A DNA stretch of 64,000 bases from Purshia tridentata (lineage: Eukaryota > Streptophyta > Magnoliopsida > Rosales > Rosaceae): the NCBI GenBank assembly GCA_003254885.1, contig QANT01001786.1, positions 151,297 to 215,296 on the forward strand. Direction: 5' to 3'. The notes beneath the pieces were generated by a model. It was not told the DNA's origin and ran no database searches. It was given only the letters and a program-made list of their open reading frames with translations. Position 1 is the stretch's first letter. Each line of letters begins with the position of its first letter. A program made the position numbers and the translations under genes. Of this stretch, positions 24,118 to 33,752 are shown one piece after another.

Positions 24118-26055
24118 ATGGGTAGTAAAGAGCGTTCGAAAACCTCTTCTGAATGCCAAAAGTGGCAGAACATATTCAACGCTCTGGTACAGATGGTACA
24201 GACTCAACAATCACAGCTCGAGACACTGGTCAAAGATCGAAAACTCCTCGAAGATCGGGTCAGAATGCAACACGAGCGATGGGTCTCTGATGTTCATCTC
24301 TTGGAAGATGAAATCTCCCTGGTAATTTTTATATGAAATAGAATTAGGGTTTGGGTATTTAAAAACAATTGATTTTGGGGGTTTCTGAAATTTATATGTT
24401 TTTTGTTGTAGATGAAGGGTGATTTGTTATCGCAAAAGATGGCAGGCTCGCTTGAGGCGGCCAAGCTAGAGCTGGTCCTGGGTTTGAAGCAAAGAGAGGC
24501 TTATCTTAACAAACTCAAATTAGGTGAATATTCTCTCATTTAAGTACAAGGGTTTCACTTTATCAGCATGATTTTTTGAGTTTTGTCTGATTTATTTAGA
24601 ATTCCTTTTCCAAAGAACCAGAAAACTTCAAACTTGGGACTAGAGTGTTCCTTGTCTATTTTAGCACCCCACTTATGTTGGGTTTAAATGGTATTTGCTT
24701 GGGAATAACACATTTTGGCAAATTAGCAATGCCCTCTTTGTACCTTTTGTGAAAGGTGGTAATTTTTAACCAGGTCAGGTACTGGGGATTATAAATTTAT
24801 ACTTGTATGTGGGTATGAATTCCTCCTGTTTACATAATCTTATTTTTAATCTCTTTGGATTTACAGAATACACAGACAATGAGTTGGAAGGTTTCAAAGC
24901 ATTGTTTGACTTGTATGCCAACAAAATCTCTGATTTAAAGGTATATCCGCAGCTTCCTGTTGCAATTTTGTGTGGTTTTTCTGTTTTGATGTTGTTCTAA
25001 GATCCCAGTTTATTTATAGGGAGGAGGCGGAGATGGTGGTAAAAGAAACAGCAATACAAGGTCTTCCAAAAATTCCAAGGAAGAAAAGCACAGCTCTAAA
25101 GTATTGGAAGATAAAATATGGAGGTTAAAGCAGGACTATGATAAGCTTGCTTCAGAAAAGAGCTATGAGGTATCTGCACTATTGGCAGAGAAGAAATTTG
25201 TATGGAATCAGTATAAAATTATGGAAAATGACTACACCAATAAACTAAGGAGTAAGAATTGTGAAGTGGAGCAGGCAGATGTAAAGATACAAAATCTTCT
25301 TGCCAGTATGGAGCAATTGAAGTCCTCAAATGATGAAAAGGATGACAAGATTGCAACATTGAAAAGTAAAGTTGATGAGGCGGAGGCTGAGTCAAGTAAG
25401 TTGAAGGATGAAATTTCCAATCTATCAATGGAGTTGGATTTGTTAAGAAAGTCAAGAAGTGCTTCTGCTACTCCTGTTGTAAACCACTGTACAGCAAGGA
25501 ATAGAACTAGCTTGAGGAGCAACAATAGTGCTAAGGATAGAATTAATGTCATTGTGAAGAAAGAGTCATCTGCTGCACGACTTCCTGATCCTATAAAGGA
25601 CGCTAAAAAGGTACTTAATTTTAATTAGAGTTTGAATATACTGTTCTTTTTAAAATAAAATAATTTATCTCTCTACAGTTGTAAAATCTGCTATGTAGCT
25701 TCGGCCCAGTTGTAAAATCTGATACCATGATTTCATCTAAACAGTGGAATAAAAAACCTTTTTTTTCTTTTAGTGAGAGAATTTTGAAGCCTTTACCACA
25801 ATATAATAGATGATTTTAACTTGAAGCATCATTTATTGTATGGTTTTCAAGGATAAAATCTGATAGCATGATTCATCTATACTTCTTGTATGTCTATAAG
25901 ATGGTTCTTAGTATAACTTGTTTCTGGTTGACCAGGGGAGCAGCGGTTCAAAGAGAAACGGAGATGATGTTATAACCATTTGTGAGACTCCAAAGTTGTT
26001 CTCATCCAGATTTAAAGTACCCAAATTGAAGAACACATCTCCATGCGTAAGATAG
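24118..26055 (+). CDS. Coiled-coil protein of unknown function
   Basis: Exons 24118-24321, 24412-24523, 24867-24940, 25020-25610, 25936-26055; phases agree; 366 residues. The product is hydrophilic and mostly helical: residues 10-75 (QKWQNIFNALVQMVQTQQSQ and on) and about 150-275 have heptad-like leucines and abundant K/E (KIWRLKQDYDKLASEKSYE; LKDEISNLSMELDLLRKS). The middle has a GGGGDGGKRNSN linker, and the C-terminus is basic (RFKVPKLKNTSP). No enzyme motif, signal peptide or membrane segment. A nuclear or cytoskeletal scaffold is a guess; I do not recognise the family. The ATG at 24118 follows a CT-rich leader. Confidence 0.82.
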
Positions 26056-26658
26056 GCCTCTGAAACCATTTTCCAGTGGGTAGACTGTCAGTCATAGTTG
26101 CTTGTTGAGTTTCAGGTTTAGGCTTGTGTTGTAATGTTTTAGAATCTAGATTGCTTTGCTTTCTTGTAAATTATGTAGCTTTAGCCTAGGGCAAGTTAGT
26201 TCTATCTTCTTTTATCAACAAGTGGTAGCTTCTGGATCTGTCATTTGGACAGCTTTAGGTTTTGGCCTGTAACATGATTCTAGGTGCATCTATTCTGTAA
26301 AATTTCACCATGGTAAGTGGATTTATCGTATTATTATTTGTCGGTTATGCAAAATTGTACTCGATTTCATATATGGCAATTGCGGAAAGATCACTTTTTG
26401 CACTCTTAATTGTTCTCTCACACTATCCGTTTTTGTGAGTTGTTTTGTTGGCAATGTCCTGTCAGCTACTTTTAGGTCCATAAATTTCAGTGTAAAACAA
26501 CTACTATAAATTTCCATGAACATCGACACAATAGAAATACCCTTTTTCCATTTACTATTAATTAATAACACCATGATCATGAACTAGAAATCCAATCAAA
26601 ATAACACTACGTTCACAAACATAAGTTACATGATGATGGTCGAAAACTTGAAGATGAA
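26056..26658. other. Convergent 3' region
   Basis: Lies between the converging coiled-coil gene (+) and membrane protein gene (-) and should hold both 3' UTRs. No other feature recognised. Confidence 0.45.
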
Positions 26659-27069
26659 CTAATAATAACCCCAGTGAGGCCACCACTTAGACTGAAAATG
26701 AGACTGATAGGAAAGTAACACCAGCAGCAACCCCAGCAACAAAGCCACACGCCATGGCGATGCAGCTCCTTCCGGTTGATGAACCAACGTGGCCTTTGTG
26801 CTCGGACTCAGGACCGGAAACCTCCCATACTTGGTCACCACGTACGCCACAAAGATCAATATCAAGGGCAAAAACAAGAGAAATATGTCAAAGCCGACCC
26901 GAGTCCTCTGCATCTGTGACTTGTAGTTGGTGTAAGATGAAAGAACTAATAACACGCATACGATGCCCACTATTGCTAATAGAGGCGAAGGAGTTGTGGA
27001 TATGGAAGCTAATGTTTGCTCTGTCCACCCTTGATTCAACCCCCTTCTTTCTCTGAATAACCAACCCAT
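26659..27069 (-). CDS. Small plant membrane protein, three transmembrane segments
   Basis: Single exon, 136 residues. N-terminus MGWLFRERRGLNQGWTEQTL, then three hydrophobic helices at about residues 28-45 (LLAIVGIVCVLLVLSS), 62-80 (IFLLFLPLILIFVAYVV) and 103-119 (VALLLGLLLVLLS). The C-terminus is short and aromatic (WWPHWGYY). This is a conserved plant family without known function, as far as I can tell. Start chosen at the only ATG after a GA-rich leader and TATA box on the minus strand. Confidence 0.85.
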   Translation of the reverse strand: MGWLFRERRGLNQGWTEQTLASISTTPSPLLAIVGIVCVLLVLSSYTNYKSQMQRTRVGFDIFLLFLPLILIFVAYVVTKYGRFPVLSPSTKATLVHQPEGAASPWRVALLLGLLLVLLSYQSHFQSKWWPHWGYY

Positions 27070-27130
27070 GTCTCTGTCTCTCTCTCTCTCTCTGTCTCTC
27101 TTTTGGTGTTTTATGTGAGTGAAGACGGCG

Positions 27131-27142
27131 TTATATATATAG
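27131..27142 (-). promoter_or_regulatory. TATA box of the small membrane protein gene
   Basis: ATATATATAA on the minus strand about 65 bp before the ATG, followed by a (GA)n leader at 27071-27105, typical of a plant core promoter. Confidence 0.6.
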
Positions 27143-27159
27143 AGGAGGGTGACGATATA

Positions 27160-28238
27160 ACAAAAGTTACGGGAAATAGAGCTTTAACTTCATCTCTTTT
27201 GGAAAGTTTTATGCAATATGTGTGTTATAGCTAGCATTGGCATAAATTCAGGGCCGCAGATTCTATCCCAACCGACCTTAAGTTCTTTCATTCTCTGGAC
27301 ACATGGCCACCGAGTAGGGAAGGGATTGATACTAAAATTCACATATCAATTAATACTATATAGTATATAAAAAGACGCATATACAGTGAACGAATATATT
27401 CTTACTTATTGGTTGCAAATCTTCCTCAGCATGAAAGTTTTAAGGTTTGATATGGGGTATCTGCTGCCTGCTGCCATATATATATATATGAGCCTACTAA
27501 TTAATTAGTAATTACTAACAATTTATATTGGTGTGGGTTTTAGTTATTATGAGTCAAATAACTTCGGAGTGTATTGAATATAAAAAGATCTTGGGTATAA
27601 TAGACTTTAATGAAATTATTATTTAGAGGGTGAAGTTTAGGAGACTTTTGTCATCTACATCCTTATTTTATTTTGGTGTAAGTTTTTTTATACGTATTAT
27701 ATTATAAGATCATTCTTTTTCTTTTATTGATATATATATTATACGACCGTCAACCCAATTTTTTTTTCTTAGGAGATATGAAGATGGAAAAGAAAAAGAA
27801 TATATGATGAAATACCTCTAAAAATAGTATATAAGATGAATAGATAAGATCAATCCCGTAAGTTTCATTTCATCTAAAATCTTGGGATGGTCCGAAATAG
27901 GCTTATAGGTGAGGAACATTCCTGATAATGGGCTGAAAACAAAGCAATCTCTATAATGGGCTGACTTGAGGCCCAATCGAGTAGTAAACTTGTCCAACTC
28001 ATTCTTATTAGTTATGGGCCTATGGCTATATGGGTTAGGGTTTCAAAACAAATTGTCCACGAAACGTTTCACATTAGAAACTTGAAAACGGAGGGATTTT
28101 CTTTTTGAAGTTCGAAATCACACCCTCGTTCGTGACCTCGTCATTCACCCCTTTTTAATTTTTTATTTGTATTTTTAATTTCGTGTTATTTTTCCTCCAA
28201 AAACTGGCTCATACACTCTGAGTTGTGAAAGCTGAAAG
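27160..28238. other. Divergent spacer
   Basis: AT-rich region between the membrane protein gene (-) and the lysine-rich gene (+). A short TATATATATATA run lies near 27477. No gene recognised. Confidence 0.4.
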
Positions 28239-30208
28239 ATGTCCTCCAAGGATGCGAAGCAGCCCGTGAAGAAGGTACAGAAGAAGGTTAAAGACAAAGA
28301 GGTGGACGACAAGTTGAGCTTGGGGTCAATTTTCGCGGACCGCAAGAAGAAACCCACAAGTAATAGCAATGCGAATGCAACTTCCAAATGTACTAAGCCC
28401 AAAGAATGCACAGTTAAGAAGGAAGAGAAGGACAACGAAAGCGACGATGACAAGCCCATTGTTGGAAGATTCTCCTATGGTAAGCCCAAAGAACGCATAG
28501 TGAAGAAGGAAGACAAGGGAAACGAAAGCGAAAGCGATGATGACAATTCCCTTTGTACAAAAATCTCCAATGCTAAGCCTGATAAGGTTTCTCTCACTTT
28601 TAGTTTTTTATGTTTTTGAATTTCATTTTGGTTTGTGAGGAGACGGTGAATTTTATTAATGAATAGGGTTATTGGGTTTGTGTGTGTGTGTGTGTTTTTG
28701 GTGCAATGGGATGGGGCTGAAGGAATTGAAGAAGAAGAAAACGAAAATGGAGGAGAATAAGAAGGGATCAGAGGCTACCACAGAGCAAAAGAAGAAGAAG
28801 GGATCACCAGAGCAGAAGAAGGTGAAGAGGGTGAAAAAGGTTTATGATTTGCCTGGTCAGAAGCGAGACGCTCCTGATGAGGTACACTTCCTTTTTATTT
28901 TCTCTTTTCGTTTTATTTAGCTTTAGATATGTTGCCTGGGGATTTTTAGGTAATTGTTTTGTTGAATTTCGGAATTTCAGAGAGACCCACTTAGGATTTT
29001 TTATGAGACGCTTTATGAGCAAATTCCCAATAGCGAAATGGCACAGTTCTGGTAAGTGATTCTTCTCCCTTTTTTTTAATTATAACACTCTTTTTACTGT
29101 CTAGATGATGTACATCATGTAAGGGTCTTAAAAAACTAATAAGAGAAGTCGAAGTTGAAAGTTTTTTGCCTTCCTTTACCTCGTTTTTGTTGTGAATTTA
29201 AATTGATAGTTTGATTATTTGTTTCTTGCACTTCTGTGCTCTATTCTTCTGTTTGCTTTCAAGCTGTATAATTTTGATGGAACTGTGTTTATATTTTCTG
29301 ATGGCTAGTTATTGTGTCATCACTATGCTGCTTCCCTGGCCTTTGCAGTGCGCACCAAAGTGCTGGCTTTGAAGCGTGGGGAAGCATTTCTGATCATGCA
29401 AGTCGCCAATTTGGCAGTTTATTACCGCCTGTGCTTTCCATTATATGTTTTTGTAGCCTTTCTGGTCATATAAGGGGCCAATTGGGTGGATAGTTCTTTA
29501 TATACCTAATTCATGAATAAAATTTATAGAGAAATCTAAACACCTGCCATCATACCTAATTTATTTTGCTACTTGCAACAGACAGACTCATGTTTTTATA
29601 CCAGTTAGCTTGTTTTGCAAATACATGGATAAGATATGTACATTTTCGATTTGGGGGATTCTAATTATCGAAGTATAGGGGGAATGATGGGAGGTCGTGC
29701 CCTAGGCCGCACTTTTAATTATTGAAGTCAGCCATGCAACAACGCTAACATCTTTCATTGACTGATTATAATTATTTCAAGGTTGCTTATAAAAACATGT
29801 GTCTCAGACTTTCAATGTGAATTCAGGCTGATGGAGTCTGGTTTGCTATCTAAAGAGGAGGCAAAGAGAGTGTTTGAGAAGAAGCAGAAGAGGAGTCAGC
29901 TGCAAAAACTCAGTTCTCCAAAGAAAGCTGTAGCTTCTGTAAAGAGCACACAGTCGGTTACTGTTAAGAAAAAAACACCATCACCCTCAGTGTCTTCAAA
30001 TAAAAAGAAGGTAACAGTCTCCAAAGTCTCATCAAATCAGTCTAAGAAGCGGAAGAAGGAAGTTGAAAGCTCAGAGGTTGACTCTGATGATGACTTTTCT
30101 GCCAGTAGACCAATGAAGAAAAAGAAAGCATCATCACCCTCAGTGCCTTCAAATAAAAAGAAGGTAACAGTCTCCAAAGACGCATCAAAAGCAGAAGAAG
30201 GAAGATGA
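28239..30208 (+). CDS. Lysine-rich, probably nuclear protein with truncated C-terminus
   Basis: Exons 28239-28586, about 28723-28881, 28981-29051, 29827-30208; the start of the second is uncertain because several AGs are available. About 319 residues. It is very rich in K, E, S and D with repeated KPKE-IVKKE and SDDD blocks. The folded-looking part spans the third and fourth exons: RDPLRIFYETLYEQIPNSEM, AQFWLMESGLLSKEEAKRVF and EKKQKRSQLQKL, a conserved plant segment of unknown function. Many basic runs (KKRKKE) suggest nuclear or nucleolar location. The C-terminus holds a two-copy repeat (SPSVxSNKKKVTVSK...SSEVDSDDDF...SRPMKKKK). Copy 2 lacks 11 bp near 30190, so the frame stops at 30206-30208, while the expected tail (DFVGPSRPMKKKKAV) continues in another frame to a TAA at 30279-30281. 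Confidence 0.75.
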
Positions 30209-30281
30209 AAGCTCAGAGGTTGACTCTGATGATGATTTTGTCGGGCCCAGTAGACCAATGAAGAAAAAGAAAGCAGTTTAA
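29966..30281 (+). repeat. Two-copy coding repeat, second copy with 11-bp deletion
   Basis: The block from the first TCACCCTCAGTG to AGACCAATGAAGAAAAAG recurs directly after itself (second TCACCCTCAGTG near 30135). Copy 2 lacks 11 bp around the SKKRKKEVE segment, which shifts the reading frame. Confidence 0.85.
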
Positions 30282-31605
30282 CTGTATTTCGACCAATTAC
30301 AGCCTTTCACCTTTGTTGGTATTCTTGTTACATATTTTAGCTCATCGATTGGTTACCAACACTAGTCTTCCGCCTCACTGTAATGATGTTTTAACTTTTA
30401 ACAAAGCTTATTCAATGATTTAGTGTGACAACTATTAACTGGATTCATTGTTGGCCTCAGCTTACTTGTTTATTAGCAGCTTGTCTTATCCTCTAATATG
30501 TCGATCTTAACTGGATGTCACTCTATTTTAATATTTTGCATGCTGCCTGACATTGATGCATTGTTTTTATAATACTTAAAGCCACACAATCTTTATTCCA
30601 TATCCAGTGAGAAGCTGCTTACAAGAGTATTTGAACCTAAAAGCTACCACCTTCCCCTACTCTATCCCAATGCTAATTGAGCTAAAAGACTATCCGTATA
30701 ACCAGAAAGAAGATGAAGGCATTTTTTTATATAAAATTTTGTTTTCTTATACGAGATAAGCTATGAAGTTATCTTGTCTAAGTAATACCAGTGCTATTTG
30801 CTTCTATCATTATACCAAACTTTAATCAAATTAGGTTTTTACCCTCCAAGAAAGGGGTGATTTGACATGCAAGTGCATGAAATTTATAAGTGAAGATTTT
30901 GTATGAACAAGGAAAGTCAAAGTTGTATGAAATTAAGTTATTAGTATTCACGGCCATAATATTTAGATTGTGTGCGGGCCAAGTTTTCTTTTCCAGGCCA
31001 ACTGCTTCGCAGGCATTGGGTGCGTTTAGTATATTTTCTCAACGCACCTCTACTTTAGCTCAAACTAACACCAGGTGGTCGTGTACTAATATGGTCCAAA
31101 CAGTTGTGTAGGAATTCGTTTTGTTACAAGCCAATATCAAAGGAAAAGGGATTTTTTATTTTTTATTTTTTTCTGATAATAGTCTTGTAGAATGAGGTTT
31201 TCATTTTATTCAGATTAAAAAACGGGGATTCAAATTTCTCTTTTTCGTCAGCAAATATTTTTCTTTTTTTACTTGGTCGTTAGAAAAATAGTTGCCCAAT
31301 CGTTTTTGTTTTATTTGCTATTTACTCTATGAGGGGACTGCCCCAAAATAAGAGCGTTTGACAAAAAAAATAATAATAAGAGCGTTTGGGAAGACGCTCC
31401 TTGTGTGCGGCTGGGAAATTACAATGTGGTTCCGAAACCCAATCTTTCCAATTCCTTGCGTACCTTGGGGCCTTGGAAACTTTGAGTTGGGCATTTTAAT
31501 ATTTAGGCTTCACAGCCCTTCACTCTCTCACTTCACACACGCGCGCACACACGAATTCTAAAATAAAAGGGGCTTAAACCCTAGACTAACCTCAATCTCC
31601 ATCCA
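30282..31605. other. Spacer before the DLNL-motif gene
   Basis: AT-rich; no gene recognised. Near its right end are ACACACGCGCGCACACAC-like alternating purine-pyrimidine bases (31527-31552) and an AAACCCTAG telo-box-like word near 31576. Confidence 0.45.
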
Positions 31606-31621
31606 CCTGACACGTGTCAGG
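31606..31621 (+). promoter_or_regulatory. 16-bp perfect palindrome with G-box/ABRE core
   Basis: CCTGACACGTGTCAGG is its own reverse complement and centres on CACGTG. G-boxes with ACAC/GTGT flanks are bound by bZIP and bHLH (PIF-type) factors. It lies about 60 bp before a TATA-like CTATAATAAA (31671-31680) and 250 bp before the ATG. Confidence 0.7.
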
Positions 31622-31870
31622 CGATACTACTTCGCCAAGGATTTTCTTTTCATTCTTGAGAGCTTGCTTTCTATAATAAACACAAAAAAACCCCGTCTCC
31701 AAGCAACTCACTCTCCTTCTGTCTCATCCATTCCTCTCTCTCTTTCTCTCTCTCGTAGCACCCTCGCCGTTGTCTGTGCTCCTACGTATAAATATATGTT
31801 ATAAGGTTTTTTCAGTAAATTATAGTCAGCTTTGAGGAAAGAAAGAGAGTCAAAGAGAGAGCAAGAAACA

Positions 31871-33752
31871 ATGGAACAGAGCCTCTTGCCCTGTTTTGCA
31901 CACTTGACAGAGCTTGAGAGAGAGGTCGCCGATATTATGCTCAACCTTCCTGATATGATCGCTGAATTCGAGTCTCACCCTCGACTTAAGGTCCACTGGG
32001 GCTGCAAGAGAAAGAGATCTGCAATTGATGCTGACGACAACAATAACGACGACGTCGTTCCAACTCCGGTGGTTCGTTTTCGCTTACCATCGTCGTCGTC
32101 TTTGACCAACGGTCCACTGGCCGCCGTCAAGGTTGAGACTTCGAGCCCTGATACCCCTTTCACGTTCTCGCCCAGTGAATCTGACGAGAGGCCCGTTCAG
32201 ATGAGGAAGAAAGTCCTTGCTAAAAGGGTAAGTCTTTTTGTTTCTTTCAAATTCTCTTTCTTGGTCTTGCCCTTTCATATTTAGTCACTTCGCCTGTATT
32301 TTCTTCTCCCTTTTCTTTATTTTTATTTTTTAAAATTTTTGTGGTTTTTAATTTGTGGGTTTTGATTTTCCGGCAATTCTGACAACTGGGTTTTATCTCT
32401 TTCTTTTTCAATTACGGTCTTTATTTTTTTTATTTTTTTTTTCTCATCGACTTATCTATCTCCTCTGTGTTGATTTATATATTTTGGTTGTTCTTTTTTG
32501 TGATCCTGTAGAAGAAAGAGGAATGGGCACTGGGTTTTATCTCTTTCTTTTTCAATTACGGTCTTTATTTTTTTTAATTTTTTTTTTCTCTTCGACTTAT
32601 CTATCTCCTCTGTGTTGATTTATATATTTTGGTTGTTTTTTTTGTGATCCTGTAGAAGAAAGAGGAATGGGCGGAGATTATAGACGGATTAACTGAGCGC
32701 AGAGAGATGCTAAAAAAAGTGAGTCTTTTTTGGTTTTCTGTAGCAATATATTTGTCTTTTTCCCAAACTATTACCGTGATAATATTATCTTTTTATTTTT
32801 CAAATTATTTATTTATATAATTCCTTCACCAACGCTGAGAGTGATGGCTGGCTTTTTGACATTTAAACAGGAGATTGAGAATGTGAAGCGTTATTATCAG
32901 AAGCTTAATTCTTTCAATTCGTTGTTGAAAGCAAGGAAACAGGAGGTATGTTCTGCTAATTTATCCCGTATTATTTATTTATTTTCCCTTTTTCTTTTAT
33001 CACTTTTTGTGGGTGGATTGATAATTGATAATATTCTTTGTTTTAATCTGCTTACTTCTTTTTTTGCAGCTAATAAGTCATACCCTTAAACAAGAAGAGC
33101 CCCAATTGGAAATTGGCCCAAGCTTGAGTCTTTCGACGCAATCAGGACAACCCACATTTGCTGGTAATCAAGATTATTTTCCCTTTTTCTTTTATCACTT
33201 TTTGTGGGGGTGGATTGATAATTGATAATATTCTTTGTTTTAATCTGCTTACTTCTTTTTTTGCAGCTAATAAGTCGTACCCTTAAACAAGAAGAGCCCC
33301 AATTGGAAATTGGCCCAAGCTTGAGTCTTTCGATGCAATCAGGACAACCCACATTTGCTGGTAATCAAGAGCATTATCATGATCATCATCATAATCATCA
33401 AATTCCCTCTAACATGCTTCGTCAAAGTCAACTGTTCATCATGGATCAAACGGCTGAGAGACCAGAACTCGGTGAGAATTTTGGTTTCCCATCAAATTAT
33501 ACTCAAGTGTCCTCAACCTTGTCTGCTGGATTGAACATGGTGAATAACAACAATGTGGGGCCAGTGGTTGTCCCTGATCTCAACCTTTGTTTTGAGGATT
33601 CAATTGGGATGGTCTCTTCCCAACCGTTTGATGTTATATTGTATAGCAAAAGTCTGAGCAAGGCCATGAGAGCTCGAGCAAGAAAGAACAGACTTCAGAT
33701 CCGTAGGGTCAAGAATCCTAGAAAGCCTCGCAACAACAACATATCTAGATGA
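31871..33752 (+). CDS. Unknown protein with central coiled coil, DLNL motif and basic tail
   Basis: Exons used for the full product: 31871-32227, 32656-32718, 32871-32945, 33267-33752; 326 residues, phase 0 throughout. N-terminal part MEQSLLPCFAHLTELEREVA and ADIMLNLPDMIAEFES is followed by a basic KRKRS. The centre (KKEEWAEIIDGLTERREMLK, EIENVKRYYQKLNSFNSLLK) is helical. The C-terminal half carries LEIGPSLSLS, a DLNL motif (VVPDLNLCFED; EAR-like), and a very basic end (AMRARARKNRLQIRRVKNP). These suggest a nuclear co-regulator, but I do not recognise the family. Two tandem duplications inside the gene copy intron ends plus exon starts; the second creates an alternative exon at 33070-33163 that is left out here, because joining it gives a frameshift and early stop. 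Confidence 0.8.
32385..32672 (+). repeat. 144-bp tandem duplication spanning intron 1 end and exon 2 start
   Basis: ACTGGGTTTTATCTCTTTC begins both copies (32385 and 32529), and both end AAGAAAGAGGAATGGGC after a CCTGTAG acceptor. Thus the acceptor and first 17 coding bases of exon 2 exist twice. The copies differ at a few bases (CTCATCGAC versus CTCTTCGAC). Confidence 0.95.
32979..33370 (+). repeat. About 197-bp tandem duplication spanning intron 3 end and last exon start
   Basis: Both copies run from TTATTTTCCCTTTTTCTTTT through TTTTTTGCAG and about 100 coding bases (LIS-TLKQEEPQLEIGPSLSLS) to GCTGGTAATCAAGA. Coding starts are at 33070 and 33267. Differences are few (CAT/CGT, ACG/ATG, two extra G). 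Confidence 0.95.

Noticed and set aside
28687-28698. TG repeat as a regulatory or Z-DNA element
   Set aside because: A short (TG)n in an intron is common and has no further support.
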